64,000 nucleotides of DNA from Mesotaenium endlicherianum (GCA_009602735.1 WELA01009192.1:168617-232616); one strand, 5' to 3'. Positions 11,035 through 23,916 are shown, counted from the first letter of the stretch. Notes: generated from the letters alone by a model not told the origin. Made by a program: numbers and translations.

Positions 11035-12139
11035 CTCTGAGTCGTATGTGAGAAAGTTTTGACCGTGCTTGCTTGCCTCCAATCGGACCTTGCAGCACAA
11101 ATCAGACTGATGTCTACGAACGTTTACAAGAAAGAAAGAGGAGAGTGCCGATGGGTGTTGATCTCCCTGCCATACGATTTCAATGTCTTTAGCTATTTCT
11201 ACCATATATGTACTTCACAAAGAGCCAGATCTGGGCCAGAAGAACTCGAACTCCTGTGACTTCGAACCTGCTTCAATCGCAGCGCCAAATGATCGTAGAT
11301 GGGACGACGCGGTGCTGCCTCGGGCCAGCCTCAGACAGCAACGTTCGTCTCGACCGGTCCATATTTCTCTCGCTCTTTCTTTAACTTTTTTGCATATGTC
11401 ATTATAATTGTAAGTTGTGTGTGTGCTCATAACTTCTTTTCCTTCTGATTCGAAGCGCTATTCTTCCCAGATCTCCTTGGATATCTGGCGTATTTTAATA
11501 AATCTTGATTCTTGGCCGACTTCTCTCTCAAATACGAAAAAGATTTGCCCCCCATGGTCTCGACTCAACTGATCTCAAGTCCTCACTGCCGATCAGCGTC
11601 GATGGTGCGACACAAGACCACGCTTCAACCTGCTTCTAAATCACTACGACAGCCAGCGATAGCCCTGAACCTCGCTGAGCAGCGGTTGATTGGCAGTGAC
11701 GAGCAGTAACGAGCTGCAATAAGAACCGAAATGGTCAATGCCAGTCAGAATGCCGGGACTTGCCGGGACACGCCAGGACACGCAGAGGAAATGCCACTCA
11801 GCAGGCGGCTCTCAACTGCTCTCAACGCGTCAAGAAGACAATCCTTCGTTTCTGGAGGTCTACGTCGGTTCTGAAGCGTGACGTCCTGGCAATCGACAGA
11901 CTTGATGAGATCGCAAGTTCGATGGTTTGCCTTCACGAGATAAAAGATGGAGGATAGTGAAAGGGTGAACACGATGAAATTTCTTTCATAGCAAAATATT
12001 CTACATTGTTTTTTAAGAGATTTTTTCAAAGATGAAGCCACAAGTAAGCTTCAACTAGAACCGATTTAACTCACACATGGGACTTAGTGCATTTATATAT
12101 GCAATTAACTAAATAAATAATGAACTGATTCACTACATT
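11035..12139. other. non-coding 5' flank of the SRPBCC-like gene
   Basis: This should contain the promoter and 5' untranslated region of the minus-strand gene. The short frames on both strands have no recognisable protein. Around 12060-12125 it becomes AT-rich before the retroelement fragment starts. Confidence 0.5.
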
Positions 12140-12610
12140 CTCAAACCACGGGTGGTGGTGGCAGAGGGCCTAGTAAGCCCAAGCCGAAACCTCCCCAGGA
12201 TTATGATCCTGAGGGTAACAAAAAGTATTACCTGATCAAGTTTCTTGCCGTTGTTGAGCAGTGGCTGGAGAACCACCCAGAACTGCAAGCTCACGAGAAG
12301 GTTAGGCACACTGGTGCTCTACTGAAAGGCAGTGCAGCAGACTGGTGGCTGTACTGGAGAGGAGGGCGTAAGGCTCAACAACTCGGTGACCCTACTTGGG
12401 TAGAATCTGTCGAGAAACTGCATGAGAAGTTTGATATGATCAATCAACAGGAGAAAGCTATTTATGCCATGATCTCCCTGACACTGAAGCAGACCATTTC
12501 AATTGCTGAGTTTGCTCCAAGAGAACATGATGAAGCAGCCAGACTTGCCAGAGCGGTATAGGATAGCATACTTTAGGTATGGCTTGAAATCAGAAGTCTC
12601 TGGTCATTTT
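12140..12610 (+). mobile_element. fragment B (left part): Ty3 family 1 gag piece
   Basis: A plus-strand piece of the same gag gene found on the minus strand in element A at about 19480-19950. It is recognisable from the Pro/Lys-rich stretch near 12178 through the region reading ...QQEKAIYAMISL. It stops where the family 1 LTR of element A begins. A fossil: a gag fragment only, broken. Confidence 0.8.
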
Positions 12611-13305
12611 TGAAATGAATCGACTTACCAAATAGGCGATTAACAATTAATAAAGATCTTTATATCAGCAAGTAATCTTTATGGTATTTTCCGTTAACTG
12701 GTTAAACGGCAAAGAACAACACACTAGCAGTGAATAATACTCGTAAGTCAAATGCGAGTAAACTAGCATCGATAATGCAAATCAGTAAACTCATACATAA
12801 GCAAGGTTAGAAGACAGTGCGTATCAATGGCTTCTCGCCTTGGATTCAGATCGCTCTCGTTTCTGAGCGCCGAACTCGAGAGCAATGCCTAGCATATGTA
12901 CATGGAATGATTTTACTGTTCAACGGTCAGTGCGATGGCACCGCCTACCCGGGAGTTAACCATGTTGGTAGGACCTCGGTTTACCAAATCCACCGCCATC
13001 TCCCATCATCCCGAATCGCCATCCATCATAGGGATGTCATCTGGCCATTCATCTAGCATACCACACTTAGATGCATATCGAGGCAGTTCGCTGCTACCAA
13101 GTACGGAAGTCAGCTGGCTGTCAAAATAATGTGTCAGCAAGCTGATTTAAGCTGACTTCAGCCTGCTGCTTCCGGCCGAGTCATTAAACTGATATTAAAT
13201 ATAAAGTCCAGAAGACTAATCATTAGCTAGAGTTCAGCAGGCTGAACTTATTGAACTATATTATTTAAATGAATATTATGTCAATCAATATACTGATTCA
13301 TTACA
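12611..13305 (-). repeat. 3' LTR of element A
   Basis: A 695-bp copy that starts TG and ends CA on the minus strand, with short inverted ends (TGTAATGAATC / GATTCATTTCA). It matches the copies at 20597-21311 (same orientation) and 23235-23916 (inverted). Confidence 0.85.
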
Positions 13306-13390
13306 ATCCCTCCAACTTATCATGTTGTCGCCTCGACAACACTAACACTAATAACAGCGTGCTGTCCCTTCTGTCCCCAGCCTACTGCCA

Positions 13391-14945
13391 TTAAGAGGGA
13401 GATGCCCCTGACGCCCTATACTCAGGGGAGCCAGACCTCCTCCTGTCTTGGGGTACTCTGAAGCCTGTCAGAGAGGGAGGTTCCGTGTAAGGACCCGGCG
13501 GAGAACGCAGTAACTGGGCTGTTTCCTCCTGCACAGTCTGAAACTGAAGGGAGGCAGCCTTCTCCTGAGCAGCCCTCAAACGAACAGGTACGTATACCGG
13601 CATCCCAGAAGGATGTTGCATGACATGAGCCAAGGGTACATGCCCTCTCTGCGAGGGAGATGCTGGCAGGCCTCTGGCTATCTCCCGAGCAGCCCTCCTC
13701 TCTGCCCTGTCTGACTGGGTCTCCTTGCCTGGAGATGGGGTCTGTCCTCTGGCTGTCCCCAGCCAAGTGATATCCTCCTCTTCAGCGAGTTGTTGCAGGG
13801 CCAACCCCGTCTTCTCCCTTACAGGGGATGTGGCAGGCGTCAGGATCACGGTGGGGCTAGTGTCCTCCTCCTCGCCTTCCTCCTCGTCTTCCTCTGACTC
13901 CTCCTCCTCTCCGTCCCCGGGTTCCTCTGAGACTTCTGGGGTCTCTTCTGTCAGCTGCTCCAGCTCTTCCCGAGAAAAGAATATCCTACTGACCTTCCCC
14001 TTTTGGGTGCTGGTGGGGGCTGCTGAGTCCGGACCGCATACAGGTCCTTTTCCCCCTGCTTACTTGCCCATTTGGCATAAGCGTGCTTCCCTTTTGAGAA
14101 TGACTCTCGGGCCCTGCTTCTGTCCCCCTGCATCTCTTGGCTCATGCAATCTCGGACTCCATCCAATCTTGGGTCCCAAGCCGCAATGTGAGGGGCAATA
14201 CTATGTTCCCCTTTAGGTCTGTCTAGTGCCCTGCGAAGTCTAGCTGACTGGTTTCCCTGGCCAAGAAGTCCCAGCTCCTCCTCTCCACCGCATTGTACAT
14301 GGCCTTGAACCTGTTATGAGGTGTTGCGTTCTTGAAGCTGTCCGCGTCCATGGGGATCATCCTGATGACCCTATCTTCCCTCCAGATACGAGGAATCGAG
14401 ACAGCCCCTGCTTCGTTCACCTGGGCCATTGTCTTGGCCTCTCTGACCGTATATCCTACCATCCTGGCGTAATCGTGGTAGAGGAGGAGCCCTGTGCTGA
14501 CCTCTATATACTTGTCAAAGTTTTCGGATGTCTCCCCTTCCCTCTGGAGGATTTCCTTCTGCGACTCACTGCGACTTCTCTGGGCATACTTGAAGGCCTC
14601 CTCCAGTAGATCAAAGCCCTTGCCCAGCACCGTGTAGCGGTAGCTGCTGATTCTCCTCTGTTCTTCTTCTTCAGCCTGCTGCTTCCGCTTCTCCTCAGCT
14701 TGCCTCTCCTCCTCTGCTTTCTTGGCCTCCTCTGCAGCTTTTCTGTCCATTTCTTCCTGCCTCAGTCTGGCCTGTTCCTCCTCCTCCTTCTTCTTCTGTG
14801 CCTCCCGCTGTTGTTGGAGTCGTTGTGATTCCCGAGCGGAGATGGAAGATGATTCGATGTCTCCACGGAATTGCAAGTATTCTGCATGTGCCTCTTCCGC
14901 CCTTCTCTTCCTCTTGAGTTCCGACTTTTGAGTCACCCTGCTCAA
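13391..14945 (-). mobile_element. extra reading frame downstream of integrase in element A
   Basis: Same strand as pol, between chromodomain and 3' LTR. The N-terminal part is a strongly charged coiled coil (Lys/Glu/Gln/Arg repeats), followed by a conserved region with SSYRYTVLGKGFDLLEEAF and YARMVGYTVREAK, then a Pro/Ser/Glu-rich tail. I do not recognise the family; there is no membrane segment to suggest an envelope protein. The same frame occurs in fragment B at 21482-23149, so it belongs to the family and is not a chance frame. Fossil state: broken. Confidence 0.7.
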
Positions 14946-15299
14946 TCATAAACACAATGTAGTTAGTGAAGTCATGATGTTTTGCCGCTATTGAGTGCCC
15001 TTGATGAAGAGGAACGCGATCAGGAGAGTTCCTAGTGTGGAATACCTGGTGTGAGTGAATACAAGGGAAAATTGAGTTAGAGAGCAAGTGAGTATGAGCG
15101 CAGGGGGAGTGTGTAATATGGTGATCAGAGAATACCACTCCCTCCAACTTAATTTTAAAGGTGGGCTGCTTGTCACAACTGTCACTAACTGTCACATCCC
15201 CCTCCAACTTATATGGAGACAGGACCTCCTGTCACCTTCCCGTGTCAACTGAAATGACAGTTAGGGAGGTGCGGCAGCCGCCCGAAGGTGGAACCGTTT

Positions 15300-15450
15300 C
15301 AACGCCCCTTTGGCATTGGTCAGCTGGTCTTTAAATTCCCAAGTGTCCCCAGAGGCATCGTAACCCTTCCATCGGATGAGGTACTTCATGACATATTTAG
15401 ACGATCGACGGACGAGCGAGCGTCTAAAATCTCCTCGACCTCATATTCCT
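15300..15450 (-). mobile_element. chromodomain of element A
   Basis: On the minus strand this stretch carries YEVEEILDAR and YLIRWKGYDASGDTWE, the chromodomain signature of chromovirus integrase tails, expected to bind modified histone tails and steer insertion. Confidence 0.75.
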
Positions 15451-16153
15451 CAGGATCGCCGTCCAGGACAGCGGGGACCGGTCCCGGTTGGACAGGTTAC
15501 CGACCTGTGAACAGTGTATCACCTTTGATATATGGTTCCAGGAAGGAGACATTAAAGACCGGGTGACCCTTGTAGTCAGCTGACATGTTCAGTTTGTAAG
15601 CATTCTGACCGATACGACGTACCACCGAATATGGACCGACCCAGACAGGGCCAAGCTTTTTCTTGACCACACCAGGGAGGTACAGGTGCTGAGAATGCAG
15701 TTTGACTAAATCGCCCTTAGAAAATGTCAGTTCCCGACGGTGTTGATTAGCGTATTTTTGTTGGTTATCTTGGGCTTTGTGCAGGTTTTGTTGGAATTCT
15801 GACAGGATGTTAGCGAACTCCTGACTTAATTGGAGGGAGACTGGGTTGTCAATCCCTTCAGGGTCAGTTAAAGACTCCCCCAGTACATCTAAAGGAGACT
15901 TAGGGACTCTACCAAGGCTAAGTTCAAAAGGAGTCTTGCCCGTTGACGTGTGCACCGCACTGTTGACCGCAAACTGAATTTGAGGCAACAGGTCATCCCA
16001 ATTATCTTCTTTTTTGTTAATACATGCTCTCAGCACCTCCTGCAGAACTCGATTAGTTCTTTCAGTCTGCCCATCAGTCTGAGGGTGGTTTGCTGTGCTG
16101 AGCAGCTGTTTGACTCCCATTAACCCCATTAAAGCTCTCCAGAACTTACAGGT

Positions 16154-16154
16154 N
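16154..16154. other. single-N join with duplicated flanks
   Basis: One N with the same 22 bases on each side (16132-16153 and 16155-16176). Looks like an assembly patch that failed to collapse an overlap. Confidence 0.9.
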
Positions 16155-18782
16155 AAGCTCTCCAGAACTTACAGGTGAATTTTGAGTCTCGGTCTGAGAT
16201 AATATTAGAAGGGAGCCCATAATGGCAAACTACAGGGTTGTAGAAATGTCTCGCTGTTTTGAGTGCAGTCACTTTGACAATTGTGGGGATAAAAATGACC
16301 ATTTTTGTCAGTTTATCTACAACTACCAGTATTGAATCATGCCCATTGGCAGTTCTTGGTAGTGAGACCACCCAGTCCATGGATGTAGTTTCCCAGCGTC
16401 CAGCTGGGATGGGCAGTGGTTGCAAGAGACCTCCGGGTGGTGTGTGCCGGGACTTATTTCTCTGACACTGGTCACAGGACTTCACATATTTCAAGACCTC
16501 CCGGGGTAACCCCTCCCAATGATAATGTTTTGCCGATTTGCCAACAGTTTCGGCCTGCCCCAAATGTCCACCCAGGAGACTGTCATGCGCTTGACTCAGT
16601 AAGAGAGACCGTATTTCCAAGTTATTAGAAATGACCAACTTCAGCCTGCCTGAAGTGGTTTCAGTCACCCAGACCCCTCCCTTAAGCTTATACCCGAGTG
16701 CAGTAGCACGACACACACCAGTAGTGGGGCTGGGCTCAAATGTTGGGTCAGAAAGGTAGGCTTTCCTAAGTTGTTCAAGGAAGGACTTTTTCACCTTCAG
16801 TGAAGTGAGTGCACACAGGACTTTATCTACAGCATGCTGACTAAAGTTCCTTTTTTGCAAGTCAGGTCTTCTAGAGAGTGCATCAGCAGGATTCAACTTC
16901 CCCGGTTTGTAGTCGATTTGGACTTGGAACTGCTCCAGCATCTGGCTCGAGCGGTTCTCCCTCCTCGACAGCTTGGACTTCTTCTGAAAGTGGGTCAAAG
17001 CTAGATGATCTGCTATGATAGCTAGCAGCTCTTTATCATGCACTGAGTAATTAATCTTCGCTGGATTAAATTTCATAAACTCATACAACACAGGATGCCA
17101 CTCCGGTCGTACCTTACCATTTTTTGTGGTTTTGTCAGCATGCAGCAACAAAATAGCACCCTTGGCAAAGTCAGAGGCATCAGTAACCACCTGCACCGGT
17201 TTGCTGGGGTCATACACGGCTAGCACTGGGGCAGTACAAAGGGCATCTTTAAGGGTCTGGAAGGCAGCCTGCTACTCTTCCCCCCACACATACCCTATGT
17301 CTTTCTTAGTGAGGTCAGTCAGTTTACTGGCCTTTATGGAATAATTCTCAATAAATCTCCTATAGTAGTTAGCCAACCCGAGGAAGGATCTAACTTCAGA
17401 GACAAACTGTGGTACTGGCCAGTCCCTTATGGTCTGGACTTTCTAAGGGTCCACACTGATGCCCTTTTTACTGACAACGTGGCCTAAGAATTCAATACTT
17501 TCCTTGAAGAAATCACACTTGCTCATTTTAGCATATAACTGATTTTTTCTCAGAGTGTCCATGATTGTCTTTAAGTGTTAAGCGTGCTGAGTCTCATTTT
17601 TAGAGAAAATTAAAATATCTTCCAAGAAAACTTGCACAAATTTATCCAAATAAGGCTTGAAAATGTCATTCATAGCACCCACAAAGGTTGCAAGAGCATT
17701 TGTAAGTCCAAATGGCATCACGATGAACTCATAGTGTCCATAACGTGTGCGAAAGGCAGTCTTGTGTTCGTCCCCCTCAGCAATTTTGATTTGATGATAA
17801 CCACTCTTGAGATCTATGTTACTGAACACTTGGGCACGAGACAGGGTATCAAGCAAGTCCATACTTGTTCTTTACTGTAATTCTGTTCAGGGCTCTGTAA
17901 TCCACACACATCCGCATACTGCCATCCTTTTTCTTAACAAATAGGATGGGTGCGCCGTAAGGTGATTTACTGGGAGAAATATAACCATCTTCCTCAAGCT
18001 CTGCAATCTTTGTTTTCAACTCCTCGCTCTCCACATAAGACAAGCCATACGTGCGTTGCCAAGGTGGCTGACTCCCAGGTAATAAATCAATCCTATGATG
18101 TACTTCCCTCTTAGGGAGTAGACCTGGAGGCATATTAAATATATCCGTGTACTGAGCAACAATTTTTGCAGCAGTAGGGTGCTCCGGAGGGCTTACCTTT
18201 TTCTCCACCACTTCTTCAGGTTGAGGAGGTACCTCTCTTAGCAGCAGACAGAACATTCTGTCTTCCTTCTGGTTCCAGCTTTTGACGAACTCCATTGCAT
18301 TCAGCAACTTGCATCCTTCTGGAAGCCTCTTCTTTTCCTTCATTTGCCATCCACACAGGACAAGAGGAAGAGCACTGGTGGGTGCCAAGTCAGTCTGCCC
18401 ATCACTGGCTCCTCTCACTTTAACTGTACCTCTGCTCCAACACACTTTAGCTTGATGTCTATTAAGCCAGGACCTGCCTAGCACGAGATCATAAAAGCCA
18501 GTGTTGAGTACCTCAAATGTAAGCGTTTCAGCTAGAACTGCAATGCCAGAACCTAACTGGACCTCAAAAGGCTTGGTTATAACTCCTCTCGGGATACTTG
18601 AGGCATCTTCAAGGAATATGTTTCTTTTTTACTTGGGTGACAGTAGGCAGCCTTAGCCGCTTAACTAAGTCCTTGTGGACAGAAGTATGTGACGCCCCTC
18701 CGTCAACAAATGCCCTCACCTTCCTACCTGCAATCATGCAATGCAGTAGGATAGGGGGGACTGTCTTTTCCTGACATTCGCA

Positions 18783-18783
18783 N
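18783..18783. other. single-N join with duplicated flanks
   Basis: One N flanked on both sides by ATTCGCA, the same pattern as at 16154. Confidence 0.85.
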
Positions 18784-18811
18784 ATTCGCACTGTTCTCCT
18801 GACTTAGCAAA

Positions 18812-20562
18812 TCAATGTTGGACATCAGGTGGAACAAGAGCCTCCAGAGTGTGCACTCTCTGGATGTCTATATTGCTGATGGTCTCCTTTATCTGGTTGT
18901 CAGGCATGCATAGTGAATCCAGTTCAGCAGGACCCATAATACTTGCTACGAGGGCAGCTAGTGACGACTCACTATCTCTAGCATCCTCACAGTCAGTAGA
19001 CTGGATTATCGACTGTTGATGTTTTTTAAAGGCTGGTCTTTTCTCTCGATTTTTGGAAGGTGCTTGTCTGGACACTGCTCTGTGAAGTGACCTGGCAGCT
19101 GGCAATGGAAGCAAATCGATTTTGCTGAGGCTGGTCTCGGCTTAGACCTTCCACCACCTCTTCCATAGCCGCCTCGAGGGAAACCACCTCTACCTCTAGA
19201 TTGTATGGCATTATACTCATACTCATATCCATCACCCTGATCGTCGTCAGCCTGGTCTCCTTCAATTGCATTGTAGGAGCCGTGGGGCTTTTTGACAATC
19301 TTAGACACCAAAGCATTATCCTCAGCCTGGTCTCCTTCAATTGCATTGTAGGAACCGTGGGGTTTGTTGACAATCTTAGACACCAAAGCATTACACTGGC
19401 GCTTGTGATTGAACTGCTGCTGATCCCAGGCATCAGCATCCTGGATCAAGTCAGCCAGTTTGTCATACTTCTTCTCAGCAAAATGACCAGAGCCTTCGGA
19501 TTTCAAGCCATACCTGAAGTATGCTATCCTATACCGTTCTGGCAAGTCTGGCTGCTTCATCATGTTCTCTTGGAACTTTTGAGCAGAACTCAGCAAGTGA
19601 AGTGGTCTGCTTCAGTGTCAGGGAGATCATCGCATAGATAGCTTTCTCCTGCTGGTTGATGACATCAAACTTCTCATGCAACTTCTCGACAAACTCTACC
19701 CACGTAGGGTCACCGAGTTGCCGAGCCTTACGCTCTCCTTTCTAGTAAAGCCACCAGTCTGCGGCACTGCCTTTCAGTAGCGCACCGGTGTGCCTGACCT
19801 TCTCGTAATCTTGCACTTCTGGGTAGGTTTTTCAAGCCACTGCTCAACATCCGCGAGAAACTTAATCAGGTAATATAATCTGTTTTACTCAGGATCATAT
19901 TCCTGGGGAGGTTTTGGCTTGGGCTTATTAGGCCCTTGGCCACCACCACTAGTGGTTTGAGACCCCAGTGGGTCTCTGTCCCGCAGTAGAGACATTATGA
20001 TTCTTTTGTTCTCCTGTTGGGACTGATACATGGTCGCCATTTGCGACTCCATTTGAACGAGCAATGCTCCCAAGTCTACACTCTAGGGTGGTAGTCTAGC
20101 AAATGCAGCAGCAGCATTGGCATCTACTCGCTGAGTAGTGTCCTCAACAGTTCCTCTCGCTCCTGCAGCAGCAATTCCTGCCGCATTCAGCCGGTCACGT
20201 ATTTGACCTAGGGGTACATTGAGTTGTACAGCAAGAGATGGGTTCAGAACATTGGCCCTTGATGCCATGAGTTCTTCAACAGTGCGCTCGTCAGCTGGCT
20301 GTCTTTCCCTCCTTTCTGTATCTTTAGCGGCCTTTGCTAATTGTTCAGCTTCTAATCTGGCTCTCTCCTCCTCAGCTTGCTGTGCTGCAACTGCAGCTAT
20401 AGCAGCTGCCTCATCTGCAGCCTCTCTAGCTGCAGTATCTGCCACGGCTTCAGAATAGGTACGGGTTCCCGCTACATGGTTTTCCGCCTGGTTTTCGACA
20501 TTCTCGTTATCCTCGTTCTCCATGTCTCGGGAGTTGCTAGTTTGAGACCTTGTCCTTACCAT
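18812..20562 (-). mobile_element. gag region of element A
   Basis: It starts MVRTRSQTSNSRD near 20562 with an Ala/Glu-rich helical part, and carries a CCHC zinc knuckle (CFHCQLPGHFTEQC) near 19090. A short duplicated segment is visible at about 19250-19400. Fossil, broken. Confidence 0.75.
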
Positions 20563-20583
20563 ACAAAGAAGACTGTGATAACA

Positions 20584-20595
20584 GCTCCGATACCA
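20584..20595 (-). other. primer binding site of element A
   Basis: TGGTATCGGAGC on the minus strand, one base inside the 5' LTR, resembling the complement of the plant initiator-Met tRNA 3' end used by many plant LTR elements. Confidence 0.75.
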
Positions 20596-20596
20596 C

Positions 20597-21311
20597 TGAA
20601 ATGAATCGACTTACCAAATAGGCGATTAACAATAATAATGATCTTTATATCAGCGAGTAATCTTTACGGATTTTCCGTTCACTGATTAAACGGCAAAAGG
20701 ACAACACAATAGCAGTGGACAACACTCGTAAATCAAATGCGAGTAAACTCGCATCAATAATGCAATCAGTAAACTCATACATAAGCAAGGTTAGAAGACA
20801 GTGCGTATCAATGGCTTCTCGCCTTGGATTCAGATCTCTCAGTAAGCTGTACAAGAGAGTTGGCCTCGTTTCCGAATGCCGAACTCGAGAGCAATGCCTA
20901 GCATATGTACATGGAATAAGTTTACTGTTCAACGGCCAATGCGATGGCACCGCCTACCCGGGAGTTAACCACGTTGGTAGGACCTCGGTTAACCAAATCC
21001 ACCGCCATCTCCCATCATCGCGAATCGCCATCCATCCTAAGAATGTCATCTGGCCATTCATCTAGCACACCACACTTAGATGCATATCTAGGCAGTTCGC
21101 TGCGACCGACTACGGAAGTCAGCTGACTGTCAAAGAATGTGTCAGCAAACTGACCTAAGTTGACTTCAGCCTGCTGCTTCCGGCTGAGTCATTAAACTGA
21201 TGAATCAATAAAGTCCAGTAGACTCGATATTAACTAAAGTTTAGCAGGCTGAACTTATTTAACTATATTATTTAAAGAATATTATACCAACCAATATACT
21301 CATTCATTACA
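20597..21311 (-). repeat. 5' LTR of element A
   Basis: 715 bp, TG...CA on the minus strand, followed directly by the primer binding site. It is similar to the 3' LTR but with many differences, so the element is not very recent. Confidence 0.85.
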
Positions 21312-21481
21312 ACACTCAACTTGCGCTTATACTCACTTTTCCTCTCTAACTCAATTCTCTTTTATACTCACTCACACAAGGTACTACACACTAGGGACTC
21401 TTCCTATCACGTTCTTGTTTTACTACGAGCACTCAGTAGCGGCAAAGTATCATGACTTCACTAACTACATTGTGTTTATGA

Positions 21482-23149
21482 TTGAGCAGGATGACCCAGA
21501 AGTCAGAATCTAAGAGGAAGAGAAGAGCGAAAGGGGCGCATGCAGAATACTTGCAATTCCGCGGCGACATCAAATCATTCTCCATCTCCGCTCGGGAATC
21601 ACAACGACTCCAACAACAGCGGGAGGCACAGAAGAAGAAGGAAGAGGAGGAACAGGCCAGGCTGAGGCAGGAAGAATTGGACAGAAAAGCTGCAGAGGAG
21701 GCCAAGAAGGCGGAAGAGGATAAGCAAGCCGAGGAGAGGCGGAAGCAGCAGGCTGAAGAAGAAGAACAGAGGAGAATCAGCAGCTACCGCTACACAATAC
21801 TGGGCAAGGGCTTCGATCTACTAGAAAAGGCCTTCAAGTATGTCCAGAGAAGTTGCAGTGAGTCACAGAAGGACATCCTGCAGAGGGAAGGGAAGACATC
21901 CGAACACTTTGACAAGTATATCGAGGTCAGCACAGGGCTCCTCCTCTTCCACGATTATGCCAGAATGATAGGGTATACAGTCAGAGAGGCCAAGGCAATG
22001 GCCCAAGTGAATGAGGCAGGAGCTGTATCGATCCCAGGTATCTGGGGGAAGGATAGGGTCATCAAGATGATCCCCATGGACGCGGACAGCTTTAAGGACT
22101 CTACATCCCATAACAGGATCAAGGCCATGTATAATGAGGTGGAGAGGAGAAGCTAGGAGTTCTTGGCCAGGGAAACCAGTCAGCTAAACTTCGCAGGGCA
22201 CTGGTACCCGTGCACTCTCAAAAGGACAGACCCTGCCTTCTTCCAGAAGCCCACCGATTGGCGGTGGATGACCATCAACACGAGGGACCAGCAGAATGAC
22301 AAGGCGAAGGATGAGGATTTCCTAATAGACCTACAAGGGAACATACTGTTGCCTTCTCACATTGCAGCTTGGGACCCAAGACTGGATGGAGTCAGAGACT
22401 GCATGAGCCAAGAAATGCAGGAGGACAAGAACAGGGCTCGTGAGTCATTCTCTAAAGGAAAGCATGCTTATACCAAATGGGCAAGCAAGCAGGGAAAAAA
22501 GGACTTATATGCGGTCCGAACTCAACAGCCTCCACCAGCACCCAAAAGGGGAAGGTCGATAGGGTATTCTTTTTCTCGGGAAGAGCTAGAGCAGCTGACA
22601 GAAGGAACCCCAGCGGTCTTAGAGGAACCACGGGAAGGATAGGAGGAGGGGTCAAAGGAAGATGAAGAGGAAGGCGAGGAGGAGGACACTAGCCCCGCTG
22701 TGATCTTGACACTTGCCACATCCCCTGTAAGGGAGGAGACTGGGATGGCCTTGCGACAGCTCGCTGAAGAGGAGGATATCACTTGGCTGGGAACTGCCAG
22801 AGGATAGAGCCCATCTACAAGCACAGAGACCCAGTCAGTCAAGGCAGACAGGAGGGCTGCTAGAGAGATAGCCAGAGGCCTGCCAGCATCTCCCTCGCAG
22901 AGAGGGCATGTGCCCTTGGCTCATGTCATGCAATATCCATTTGGAATGCCGGTATTTGTACCTGTCAGTTTGAGGGCTGCCCAGGAGAAGGCTGCCTCCC
23001 TTCAGTTTCAGACTGTGCAGGAGAAAACAACCCAGTTACTGCGTTCCCCGCGAGGCCCCTACGCGGATCCCCCAGGCTTCAGGAGACCCCAAGACAGGAG
23101 GTGGTCTGGCTCCCTTGAGTATAGGGCCCCAGGGACATCTCCCTCTTAA
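21482..23149 (+). mobile_element. extra reading frame of fragment B
   Basis: Homologous to 13391-14945 on the other strand. It has the charged coiled-coil N-terminus (REAQKKKEEEEQARLRQEE), the conserved middle with YARMIGYTVREAK and DWRWMTINTRDQQ, and a Glu/Pro-rich tail containing HVPLAHVMQYPFGMP. No known domain recognised. Broken. Confidence 0.7.
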
Positions 23150-23234
23150 TGGCAGTAGGCTGGGGGCGGACGGAGCAGCACGCTGTTACTAATGTTAGTA
23201 TTGTCGAGATGACAACATGTTCAGTTGGAGGGAT

Positions 23235-23916
23235 TGTAATGAATCAGTATATTGGTTGATATAATACTCATTTAAATATGATATTTAAAGAAGTTCAGCC
23301 TCTTGAACTTTAATTAGCATTAACTCTACTGGATACTATAGAATAATCAGTTTAATGACTCAGCCGGGGGCAGCAGGCTGAAGTCTTAGGTCAGCTTGCT
23401 GACACATTCTTTGACAGCCAGCTGACTTCCGTACTCGATAGCAGCGAACAACCTAGATATGCATCTAAGTGTGGTGGGCTAGATGAATGGCCAGATGACA
23501 TCCTTAGGATGGATGGCAATTCCGGATGATGGGAGATGGTGGTGGATTTGGTTAACCGAGGTTCTACCAACGTGGTTAACTCTCGGGTAGGCGGTGCCAT
23601 CAAACTGGCCGTTGAACAGTAAACTCATTCCAGGTACATATGCTAGGTATTACTCTCGAGTTCCACATTCGGAAACCAAGCCAACTCTCTTGTACAACTT
23701 ACTGAGAGAGATCTGAATCCAAGGCGAGAAGCCATTGATACGCACTGTCTCCTAGCCTTGCTTATGTGTGAGTTTAGTGGTTGCATTATTGATGCTAGTT
23801 TACTTCCATTTAACTTCCGAGTATTGTCATCTGCTAGTAAGTTGTCTTTTGCTGTTTAATCAATTAATAGCAATCATTAGTTGTTAATCGCCTATTTGGT
23901 AAGACGATTCATTTCA
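23235..23916 (+). repeat. LTR of fragment B
   Basis: A 682-bp family 1 LTR in inverted orientation relative to the two LTRs of element A. It begins TGTAATGAATC and ends GATTCATTTCA. Its right end abuts fragment C' exactly. Confidence 0.85.

Larger units (their letters stand above)
15500..18800 (-). mobile_element. pol region of element A (PR, RT, RNase H, integrase)
   Basis: In order on the minus strand: an aspartic protease core (RAFVDGGASH, about 18690), reverse transcriptase with [19 protein letters not shown] and the [11 protein letters not shown] region (about 17600-18050), RNase H, zinc-binding HHCC and catalytic integrase core (WVVSLPRTANGHDSILVVVD) ending near 15500. Parts of a broken fossil. 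Confidence 0.8.
12611..21311 (-). mobile_element. element A: Ty3 chromovirus, family 1
   Basis: An LTR element read on the minus strand: 5' LTR 20597-21311, primer site, gag, protease, reverse transcriptase, RNase H, integrase, chromodomain, an extra reading frame, then 3' LTR 12611-13305. RNase H ahead of integrase and the chromodomain place it with Ty3 chromoviruses (Metaviridae). It is clearly a fossil, with roughly a dozen breaks. It lies inside fragment B of the same family, which runs the other way. No clean target duplication is seen at its ends, so rearrangement followed insertion. Confidence 0.85.
21312..23916 (+). mobile_element. fragment B (right part): extra frame plus 3' LTR, family 1
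   Basis: A plus-strand piece of family 1 starting in the leader of the extra frame and running through it (21482-23149) to a 3' LTR (23235-23916). It is an inverted counterpart of 13306-15100 in element A. With the gag piece at 12140-12610 it brackets element A, but the segment between gag and the extra frame is absent on both sides. Fossil, broken in several places. Confidence 0.8.

Noticed and set aside
13391-14945. Extra frame of family 1 as an envelope gene
   Set aside because: Position fits, but no signal peptide, membrane segment or cleavage motif is visible; it is mostly coiled coil and disordered.
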